A DNA stretch of 59,200 nucleotides from contig JAFZDL010000081.1 of assembly GCA_017561205.1 (NCBI GenBank), forward strand, positions 1-59,200, in the 5' to 3' direction. Positions within the stretch are counted from its first letter, which is position 1. Every line of letters begins with the position of its first letter. The position numbers and the translations under genes were made by a program. The notes beneath the pieces are model-generated. The model was given only the letters and a program-made list of their open reading frames with translations, had not been told where the DNA came from and did not search any database. Shown in pieces: positions 1-5,375 of the stretch. The DNA comes from Oscillospiraceae bacterium. Lineage in GTDB: Bacteria > Bacillota > Clostridia > Oscillospirales > Oscillospiraceae.

Positions 1-1
1 A

Positions 2-127
2 ATTTATGGCGATTACTCTCGTTATACCAGCAAACCTCTCAAGGATTTTATCTATGAGAGCAATAAAGGCAAGAGTGTATTTTTTGTTTCCACCAAGGAA
101 GAAGCAATCGAAATGCTGACAAAGTAA
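2..127 (+). CDS. C-terminal 41 residues of an unidentified protein (cut by window edge)
   Basis: An open frame enters from the left edge and stops with TAA at 125-127. The visible tail is rich in Lys, Ser and aromatic residues and ends EAIEMLTK. A terminator hairpin follows 24 bases later, so this is the last gene of its transcript. The family cannot be judged from 41 residues. Base composition matches the rest of the AT-rich element. Confidence 0.6.
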   Translation: MYGDYSRYTSKPLKDFIYESNKGKSVFFVSTKEEAIEMLTK

Positions 128-150
128 ATTCCAATTTGTCGGCGACTACC

Positions 151-184
151 CCAACCCGCAGCGATGCGGTGTTGGGGTTTTCTT
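151..184 (+). terminator. Rho-independent terminator
   Basis: Stem CCCCAAC / GTTGGGG with an inner GCA/TGC pairing is followed by TTTTCTT, just after the partial gene ending at 127. Confidence 0.85.
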
Positions 185-187
185 GTT

Positions 188-224
188 CCTCCCACCCCTG
201 CATCCATAACTCTTAAAAGAGCAA
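188..224 (-). repeat. 38-bp intergenic motif, copy 1
   Basis: Read on the minus strand it contains GCTCTTTTAAGAG, then GTTATGGAT, then GGGGTGG. Related copies are at 3509-3550 (-), 3615-3652 (+) and 13819-13855 (-). Copies 1 to 3 lie immediately beyond a terminator hairpin. Confidence 0.5.
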
Positions 225-245
225 ACATATAAAACGGATGCAAAG

Positions 246-344
246 CGGTCGTTTTGGACTCGCTCTGCAACCGCTTAACAACCGTTTAGTATTCGTTTAG
301 CATTCGCTGTGCAACCGTTATTCATCCGAAAAGCACCCGCTAAA
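246..344. repeat. Array of nine degenerate 11-bp direct repeats (iterons)
   Basis: A CG dinucleotide recurs at exactly 11-base steps, starting at 250, 261, 272, 283, 294, 305, 316, 327 and 338. The units approximate CAACCGTTTAG. Clear units begin at 268, 279, 290, 301, 312, 323 and 334; those at 246 and 257 are more diverged. The period is not a multiple of three and the frames contain stops, so this is not protein repeat coding. An 11-bp period places one site per helical turn, as in ParR-type centromeres and iteron origins. Confidence 0.75.
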
Positions 345-454
345 CGACTGTAAAACAAGAATAAGTCTAACTATAAGAGAACCTAAAATAACAAAATATT
401 TAATTATTCAAACACCTTTGTAGGACTGCTTCATATTCTTCTATTTTAGTGCAT

Positions 455-520
455 TACGACCCCAAACGAAGAGTTAATGATATCTGGATGAGATATAACC
501 CTTTCGTGAGGTAGGTCGTA
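455..520. other. Nested stem-loop with GGATG loop
   Basis: Outer arms TACGACC (455-461) and GGTCGTA (514-520), middle arms near 466-471 and 502-507, and an apical perfect hairpin ATATCT-GGATG-AGATAT (480-496). The apex resembles the hairpin at 16925-16943 upstream of the excisionase gene. It could be an RNA leader structure or a protein-binding dyad. Confidence 0.4.
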
Positions 521-607
521 TTTCTTTGTCTTCTACACAATGAATAATGAGGAAAGAGGTGGACGGAAACAAAATCACTGCGAAACGGTATAAATGGGTC
601 AAACCCA

Positions 608-636
608 TGGACTACAGTTCTCTTTTATGTTATAAT
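608..636 (+). promoter_or_regulatory. Promoter (TGGACT - 17 - TATAAT)
   Basis: A near-consensus -35 at 608-613 and a perfect -10 at 631-636 with 17-base spacing. Transcription would start near 643, about 40 bases before the hairpin at 684-729. Confidence 0.6.
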
Positions 637-642
637 GAGAAC

Positions 643-735
643 CGTAGAGAACAGATACATATTTACATATTCACAAACACAATAGGAGTACATATTTATC
701 CCTTGGCGGAGGGATGGGTATGTACTCCTTTTTAT
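643..735 (+). ncRNA. Candidate small RNA or attenuated leader of about 90 nt
   Basis: It lies between the promoter at 608-636 and a strong terminator. The stem pairs AGGAGTACATA (684-694) with TATGTACTCCT (719-729) and has inner ATCCC/GGGAT pairing. TTTTTATTTT follows. No credible reading frame fits in between. The segment is either a discrete short RNA, for example a copy-control or antisense RNA, or a leader that regulates read-through into the genes at 877 and 1071. Confidence 0.45.
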
Positions 736-876
736 TTTATCTGGCAAAGTTAGTGTGTGTAGTTAACCTTTCTATTCCTCCTTTTATGTTTATGATATTC
801 CTCCTCCTTTATTTAGATGCACGGTGCCGAGCCAGACGGCACCACCTACATAATTATAAAGAAAGAAGGTGTGCAA

Positions 877-1068
877 ATGAGAATCCTTATTTTGAAGATG
901 ACACTGTCTGATGGACAGGTTGTATTTCTTCCATCCTTTGTAAGAGAAGATGATGTGGTCACAATCCATCTTCCCGATTGGGCAACGAAGGTCAATATCA
1001 TTAGAGAAGAACCGAAGCCTTCGGTAACAACTTTTACTATTTATGCAACAGACGGAAAGGAAGTGTAA
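877..1068 (+). CDS. Hypothetical 63-residue protein
   Basis: I do not recognise this protein. ATG at 877 is chosen because AAAGAAGGTG precedes it at normal spacing; the longer frame from 817 has no such site. The product is short and beta-rich in composition (alternating hydrophobics, DGQVVFLPSF, TFTIYATDGKEV), with no membrane segment or signal peptide. The next gene starts 2 bases after its stop, so the two are translationally linked. Confidence 0.6.
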   Translation: MRILILKMTLSDGQVVFLPSFVREDDVVTIHLPDWATKVNIIREEPKPSVTTFTIYATDGKEV

Positions 1069-1070
1069 CT

Positions 1071-1352
1071 ATGACCGATGAAACCATTAAAGATTTGTTC
1101 TATGGAAACCTGAACCTATTTGACAGACCGATGCACCGTAACGAAGAGTACAACACCGCTTTACAGGTTGCAGCAGAAGCAAGAGATGCTTTGGAAGCAA
1201 CGATGACCGACGAGCAGAAGAAATTGCTCGATGCCTATGTAGATAAGCATAGCACCGTATCCTGCCATCTGGAATACTCCGCATTCCTTGTTGGCTACAA
1301 AACGGCAACCCGCCTGTTGAGCGAGGCGATTTTCGGAAAGGAGCACGAATAA
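1071..1352 (+). CDS. DUF6809-like small protein, 93 aa
   Basis: The N-terminus (LFYGNLNLFDRPMHRNEEYNTAL) and the later helical segment ending GYKTATRLLSEAIFG look like the small DUF6809-type proteins frequent in clostridial mobile elements; that assignment is from memory of the pattern. It is predicted to be cytoplasmic and all-helical, with no catalytic motif. It starts 2 bases after the previous gene. The function of the family is unknown to me. Confidence 0.6.
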   Translation: MTDETIKDLFYGNLNLFDRPMHRNEEYNTALQVAAEARDALEATMTDEQKKLLDAYVDKHSTVSCHLEYSAFLVGYKTATRLLSEAIFGKEHE

Positions 1353-1487
1353 AAGCAAAAGTTCCTTTTTTATAGAAAAAGAGAACAGTAAAATCCCCAT
1401 TTTACAAGGGTTTTTAAATATTCCCTTGAAAAGTGGTCTAAAACAGGAACTTTTTTCATCGAAAACGAGAACTTTTAGGAGAAAACT
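1352..1487. other. Repeat-rich spacer upstream of the tyrosine recombinase
   Basis: Two direct copies of a CTTTTTT-AT-GAAAA-GAGAAC pattern (about 1363-1386 and 1450-1473) flank an AAGGG/CCCTT hairpin, and AAAAGTTCC (from 1357) is inverted as GGAACTTTT (from 1447). A 24-base segment at 1374-1397 nearly repeats at 19907-19931 beside guaA. Such clustered repeats next to a recombinase gene suggest binding or crossover sites. A RBS (TAGGAG) for the gene at 1488 lies at the end. Confidence 0.45.
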
Positions 1488-2063
1488 ATGACTTCAAGAC
1501 CTATCACAATGGAGGAATTTAAAAATATAGTTCAAGCCATTATGGACGGTGGCTATAACTTCCGCCCTAATCCCACCATCGCACTTTTGTGCCAGATGCA
1601 AGCCTCATGCGGATTGAGAATCAACGATTGTCTTCGTGTCCGATTAAAAGATATTTATAAGAGCGAAGACAATCACTATCGCATCAAAGTTAAAGAGCAG
1701 AAAACTGGGAAATGGCGAGATACCATTTTTTATGCCGACTTATATTTCAAACTATCGGAGTACTGTATAGAACACGGTCGCAAGAAGGACGAACCGATTT
1801 TTAACCTCACTTCCAGAGCAGTAAGCAAATATTTGAAGAAGGTAACCGAATATCTCGACCTTGATGGAGTCGGAACCCATTCATTTAGAAAACTGTATGC
1901 TACTGAAATATTTAAAAATTCTGACTTGCTGACCGTTTCTATGGCACTTATGCACAGTAATATTAATACGACCGTTCGGTACTTGGCCAAGAACCCTCGC
2001 CTTGATTCTGTTCTTGAAGAGTGTGGAAGCAAATTATTGAATATCGAGGTGACAAATAAATGA
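1488..2063 (+). CDS. Short tyrosine recombinase (catalytic domain only, 191 aa)
   Basis: This is a DNA strand-exchange enzyme of the tyrosine recombinase family. The catalytic residues appear in order: Arg in GLRINDCL (about 44), Lys in KEQKTGK, HxxR in HSFRK (about 128-131), His in LMHSN, and the Tyr nucleophile in VRYLA. There is no N-terminal core-binding or arm-binding domain, so at 191 aa it is the size of FimB/FimE-type invertases, not of a full integrase of 350-400 aa. RBS TAGGAG precedes the ATG. The stop overlaps the next start by 4 bases. Repeats in the 136 bases upstream are candidate target sites. The role could be DNA inversion, dimer resolution, or help for the main integrase at 17211. 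Confidence 0.85.
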   Translation: MTSRPITMEEFKNIVQAIMDGGYNFRPNPTIALLCQMQASCGLRINDCLRVRLKDIYKSEDNHYRIKVKEQKTGKWRDTIFYADLYFKLSEYCIEHGRKKDEPIFNLTSRAVSKYLKKVTEYLDLDGVGTHSFRKLYATEIFKNSDLLTVSMALMHSNINTTVRYLAKNPRLDSVLEECGSKLLNIEVTNK

Positions 2064-2686
2064 CAGTAGGAAAAGCATTGAAGTTCTCTTACAGAGCAAT
2101 CGTCATTGTAATAGTGTTTGCTTTGATTGCAGGACTGCTAATCAACAGAGCAACAGAGGCGGAAAGCGGTTCATTCACCGCTTTGTCCTCACCGATGTCT
2201 TCTGCAGACAAAAAATGGGTTCACGAGACCTTCGATGGTTATGAAACCTTCGAGGAACTGCTCTACGACGGAATGATACCTTTTGTAACGAGCAACTTTG
2301 TTTACGACAGTGACTACGACCGACACTTTCTGGTCATCCAGCAGTTCAACTTCAACCAGTTCAGGCAAGATAACTTCCACGGGGTTTGCTACCAGTTTGC
2401 ACAATGGGCAAAATCCGTTGTCACGGAATTATACGGCTGTGAAGTGCGATGCTATATTGCAGATGTCCGCTTAAATCGCAATTATTACAAAACACATTCT
2501 TACAACTATTTCATTGTTGAAGATTCTAATGGAAACCGAGAAACCTATTTTGTGGACTTCACTGGAATACTGTCTCATTATAGGCGGAACGAGCCGTATG
2601 GATGCTGTGTGAAGAAGATTGGTGATATGCCGTTTAAGGATTACTCTGAAAAGGTACTGAATGACGAAGTGTACCGAGTATACTAA
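2060..2686 (+). CDS. Membrane-anchored transglutaminase-like (Cys-His-Asp) protein
   Basis: One N-terminal hydrophobic helix (residues about 10-29) is followed by an extracytoplasmic domain. In order it contains GVCYQFAQW (Cys), KTHSYNYF (His) and TYFVDFTG (Asp), which matches the Cys-His-Asp triad order of transglutaminase-like proteins of the papain fold. Those proteins cleave or crosslink peptides. The start overlaps the recombinase stop by 4 bases, so the two are co-translated. The fold is inferred from motif order only. In a mobile element it could be a cell-wall or surface-processing enzyme. Confidence 0.55.
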   Translation: MTVGKALKFSYRAIVIVIVFALIAGLLINRATEAESGSFTALSSPMSSADKKWVHETFDGYETFEELLYDGMIPFVTSNFVYDSDYDRHFLVIQQFNFNQFRQDNFHGVCYQFAQWAKSVVTELYGCEVRCYIADVRLNRNYYKTHSYNYFIVEDSNGNRETYFVDFTGILSHYRRNEPYGCCVKKIGDMPFKDYSEKVLNDEVYRVY

Positions 2687-2699
2687 CGGAGGTGAAAAT

Positions 2700-3008
2700 A
2701 TGCAACTTATGTTTGGAGTAGTGTCTTACATCTTCATCCTTTTCGGAATGTACCATAGAAGTGTTATATCATTCATCCTGGCACCATTGTCAATCGCTAT
2801 GCTGTTTTTCCATTATAAAGAGTACAAGGTTATAACCATAGTTTTAATGCTTTTACAAGGTCTTCTGACCGCTTTTATGGTATATCTACGAATGCAGGGT
2901 ATCGTACACTCTGATTATCTGCTTTATGTATCGGCAATCAGTGTTCTGATGCTCTTATCAATGACCGTTGAAATGTTCATCCAGCAAAAACAGAAGGCGA
3001 CGGCATAA
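2700..3008 (+). CDS. Small polytopic membrane protein, 102 aa
   Basis: ATG at 2700 is selected because GGAGGTGAAAAT directly precedes it; the longer frame from 2661 would run through the previous gene. Three to four hydrophobic helices cover almost the whole length, with a short charged tail QQKQKATA. No family is recognised. It is the last gene of the run 1488-3008 and is followed by a terminator. Confidence 0.65.
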   Translation: MQLMFGVVSYIFILFGMYHRSVISFILAPLSIAMLFFHYKEYKVITIVLMLLQGLLTAFMVYLRMQGIVHSDYLLYVSAISVLMLLSMTVEMFIQQKQKATA

Positions 3009-3023
3009 TGTTTTGCACTATTG

Positions 3024-3058
3024 AAAATGCTCCGATTTTATTATCGGGGCATTTTTTC
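3024..3058 (+). terminator. Rho-independent terminator
   Basis: ATGCTCCGAT / ATCGGGGCAT stem followed by TTTTTTCTT, 16 bases after the membrane-protein stop. Confidence 0.85.
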
Positions 3059-3124
3059 TTGAAAATAAAAACGAATTCTAGAATCATGTGTTATCTCAAT
3101 TTTATTTATGAAGGAGTTTTTATT

Positions 3125-3475
3125 ATGTGTAAAGTCAATACAGGAGCAATTATTTTAGCAAACATTCCGTTTCACGAGGACAATCCGCATATGCACTATG
3201 GAGACCATTACTATGTCGTAGTAAGTAACACTGCTTGTTGCATACATAGTCCAGTGGTCCATGCGGTACCACTTTCCTCTAATTGCAACAGAAGATTGCC
3301 TACCCAAGTTGAGATTTATTGCAAAAACCTTCCGAAGAGGTCTTTTGCCCTTGCCGAGCAATTAACCCTGTTGCCAAAGTCTGCATTGGAAGATGGCAAA
3401 TTGTGCGGTTATATTGAAAATGAATCTATGGAAAGGGTTCATTCCGCAATCAAAATCCAACTTTCACTGAATTAA
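3125..3475 (+). CDS. MazF/PemK-like toxin-fold protein
   Basis: This is a 116-aa protein starting at ATG 3125 behind GAAGGAG. The features GAIILANIPF, GDHYYVVVSN, SPVVHAVPLSS and LPTQVEI follow the MazF/PemK family pattern (beta-barrel endoribonuclease, conserved G-D near the N-terminus, P-V-V and T-x-V-E-I). Family members cleave mRNA and are normally paired with a small antitoxin. None is encoded immediately upstream: the previous gene is a membrane protein separated by a terminator. It is therefore a solitary copy or is controlled from elsewhere. Substrate and activity are not shown by the sequence. Confidence 0.75.
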   Translation: MCKVNTGAIILANIPFHEDNPHMHYGDHYYVVVSNTACCIHSPVVHAVPLSSNCNRRLPTQVEIYCKNLPKRSFALAEQLTLLPKSALEDGKLCGYIENESMERVHSAIKIQLSLN

Positions 3476-3480
3476 ACAGA

Positions 3481-3507
3481 AAGCACCCGCTGGGGTGCTT
3501 TTTGTTT
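3481..3507 (+). terminator. Rho-independent terminator
   Basis: AAGCACCC-gct-GGGGTGCTT followed by TTTGTTTT, 6 bases after the MazF-like gene. Confidence 0.85.
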
Positions 3508-3508
3508 T

Positions 3509-3550
3509 CCAACCACCCATCTTTCTATCAGAACCCATAAAAGAGCAAAT
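3509..3550 (-). repeat. 38-bp intergenic motif, copy 2
   Basis: Minus-strand reading: TTTGCTCTTTTATGGGTTCTG, then GATGGGTGG. It lies directly after the terminator at 3481-3507 and faces copy 3 at 3615-3652, the two forming an inverted pair about 65 bases apart. Confidence 0.5.
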
Positions 3551-3614
3551 AAAGTCTATCCTTAAAAATCCCCAAAATTATACCAAGATATATTCCGCCG
3601 ACATAATTCAAAAT

Positions 3615-3652
3615 CAACTCTTTTAAGATTTCCAAGAGAGGATGGGTGGACA
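3615..3652 (+). repeat. 38-bp intergenic motif, copy 3
   Basis: CTCTTTTAAGA followed by TTTCC and GATGGGTGG on the plus strand. It lies just beyond the terminator of the minus-strand operon (3654-3686), the same arrangement relative to a terminator as copies 1 and 2. Confidence 0.5.
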
Positions 3653-3653
3653 G

Positions 3654-3686
3654 AAAAAGCACATCGGAATGAACCGATGTGCTTTT
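3654..3686 (-). terminator. Terminator of the TIR/SPFH operon
   Basis: Stem AAAAGCACATCGG / CCGATGTGCTTTT. On the minus strand it follows the stop at 3705 and ends in TTTTT. Confidence 0.85.
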
Positions 3687-3704
3687 ATGTTGGTTGGGTG
3701 GTTA

Positions 3705-4766
3705 TCAAAGCCGTCTGAAATTCTCGATTTTCCTTTTGTCGTAACGGAAATACATTCTTTCTTGTCGGGTTTTAATAACTCGTTCCAAATAATCAATGAC
3801 CATCAAACAGGTCTCCTCGTTGATATCATCACTGTAAATGCCTAACTTTGCATGGACGAGATTTCGTTTGTCACGAATGTCGTGTGCCATCTCGGCACCA
3901 TCCATCCATCGAGGGTATTCAATATATTTCACAGCATTGATATAGTCTTTAAGAGTTGCCTTCTCCTTATACCCCTTACGGTCTTCTGGCTGGAAATCTT
4001 CTTCAAAGTAATTCTTGCCACTCATATCATTAAGCCAGTCAATAAGGATTGCTTCCAATATACTTCCCGCCATTATGAGAGTTGCTTTATAAGCCTTTGC
4101 CTTGAAACAGGCCCTTAATTCCTCAATATCTTGTCGGACCATTTCGGAAAATAGTTCGGACTTTTTCTCAAGAACCTTATCAAGGCACTCTGTGTTGAAG
4201 AGAGATGCAATACTTTGATTTTCCTCTTCGTTCCACTTGGCAATCAATTCATTATAAGCATCTATATCCAGTTGGTAATGGTGCTCAATTTCAAATGTCT
4301 TGCGGTATTCCTTCTCCGATAGAGTAGGACGAGGTATGTAGAGTTCACGAATTTGATGAGCAGTTAATGTGGGGCCGATTGATGCACGAGTGAAGCACGA
4401 CAGCATTTCTTGTCCTGTCTGACTGTTTAAGAATAGGCAAATATATTCTGGCTGTACTTTCCCATTAGGGCGGAGAACGACATCCTGTTCCTTATGGTAA
4501 ATGGGTTCGTAGGGTTCTTCATCAACCATATACACCGACTTAATAAAACCGTTATGTATGATAATGTCGTACCGCTGCACCTGCATATCCGTGAGTGCCC
4601 ATTCTTTGAGTTTTGAATAGTCAATAGGATATTCGTATGCTCCGAGATTCTTGCCCGTTCCTTGCCGTCTGTGAGGTCTTCTGATTTCGGCAATATCGCC
4701 CAGACAGATAAGGTCCTCTTGGCCGATTAACTCTTGTATAAACTTTTTAACCTCACTTGTGTCCAT
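3705..4766 (-). CDS. HsdS-like target-recognition domain fused to a HEPN-like domain
   Basis: A 353-aa soluble protein, last gene of the seven-gene operon. The N-terminal half (about 15-165) resembles a type I restriction specificity target-recognition domain, notably VQPEYICLFLNSQTGQEML and the GPTLTAHQIRELYIPRP signature. The C-terminal half (about 205-345) is helical and carries RDKRNLVH (298-305), an Rx6H arrangement like the HEPN ribonuclease motif, in a DUF4145-like setting (AGSILEAILIDWLN). No methylase or HsdR is nearby, so it does not act as a normal HsdS. RBS AGAGGAAAT precedes ATG 4766. A likely role is recognition coupled to RNA cleavage in defence; this is an inference. Confidence 0.6.
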   Translation of the reverse strand: MDTSEVKKFIQELIGQEDLICLGDIAEIRRPHRRQGTGKNLGAYEYPIDYSKLKEWALTDMQVQRYDIIIHNGFIKSVYMVDEEPYEPIYHKEQDVVLRPNGKVQPEYICLFLNSQTGQEMLSCFTRASIGPTLTAHQIRELYIPRPTLSEKEYRKTFEIEHHYQLDIDAYNELIAKWNEEENQSIASLFNTECLDKVLEKKSELFSEMVRQDIEELRACFKAKAYKATLIMAGSILEAILIDWLNDMSGKNYFEEDFQPEDRKGYKEKATLKDYINAVKYIEYPRWMDGAEMAHDIRDKRNLVHAKLGIYSDDINEETCLMVIDYLERVIKTRQERMYFRYDKRKIENFRRL

Positions 4767-4784
4767 GGCGATTTCCTCTCTTGC

Positions 4785-5363
4785 TTAATGATACTTTATG
4801 ATAACTTTATCGTCTGGATAAAAATAGTTAATATCCTCAAAACTGTCGTTGCCGTCAATAGAAACACTTTTCACTTTTCCGTCGTTCCAGAATGCCAAAC
4901 CAGCATCATCCAAATCGACGGTAACTATGTTTGTGAAGCCCATTTCTTCGAACTGCTCGACAACTGCCTCGTAGTTTTCACCGATATAATCGTCATAGTA
5001 TCCAGCACATATTTTGCCTTGTGCCTGTGAAGTCCACTTGTTTATTCCAAAGCCAAGTAAGATGGCAAGAATTATAAACAACGGAATACCCAGTCCACAA
5101 ATAAGACCAATTTTGTTGTCTCGCTTGTCTTTTCGCTCCTCGTATTCAAGTTCGGTTAAGCGAACCTTTTCCTTTCGCTCGTTTTCTCTGATGCGGGCCT
5201 CATCTCGCTTTGTGTGAGTGTAGTTGTAATTGTAATTGTGAGTGGTTGTCCTGTTCTCATCATCAATTACCAACTTCGCACCGCAGTACGAGCAGAAAGC
5301 GATATTGTCTTTAACATCGAGGTTGGCTCCACAGTTCTGACAAGTTAATTTTACTGTTTTCAT
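4785..5363 (-). CDS. Zinc-ribbon / transmembrane / PASTA-like protein
   Basis: 192 aa. An N-terminal zinc ribbon (C8, C11, C24, C27) is followed by a charged coiled-coil stretch (about 50-85) and one membrane helix (about 87-108, GLICGLGIPLFIILAILLGFG). The outside domain contains GENYEAVVEQFEEMGFTNI, which looks like a PASTA-type fold. The zinc-ribbon spacing equals that of the proteins at 5376-8084 and 8852-10207, suggesting a shared docking mode. RBS GGAGGTTGGTGA. It lies 12 bases after the TIR gene and 18 bases before the next, so it is co-transcribed. YdjG-like proteins of the B. subtilis pspA-ydjGHI operon are a possible analogy. Confidence 0.65.
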   Translation of the reverse strand: MKTVKLTCQNCGANLDVKDNIAFCSYCGAKLVIDDENRTTTHNYNYNYTHTKRDEARIRENERKEKVRLTELEYEERKDKRDNKIGLICGLGIPLFIILAILLGFGINKWTSQAQGKICAGYYDDYIGENYEAVVEQFEEMGFTNIVTVDLDDAGLAFWNDGKVKSVSIDGNDSFEDINYFYPDDKVIIKYH

Positions 5364-5375
5364 TCACCAACCTCC

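Larger units (their letters stand above)
128..876. other. 749-base region without a convincing protein gene
   Basis: The region holds a terminator, one copy of a 38-bp motif (188-224), an 11-bp iteron array (246-344), a nested hairpin (455-520), a promoter with a downstream terminator hairpin (608-735), and then the leader of the gene at 877. Open frames at 547-753 and 714-911 lack ribosome binding sites and overlap the hairpin, so I do not call them. The density of cis-elements suggests a control, origin or transfer region of the mobile element. Confidence 0.6.

Noticed and set aside
246-344. CRISPR-like array
   Set aside because: The period is 11 bp with no spacers; this is an iteron-type array.
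547-911. Two short plus-strand frames (68 and 65 codons)
   Set aside because: They lack RBSs, and both overlap the promoter/terminator unit at 608-735 or the gene at 877.
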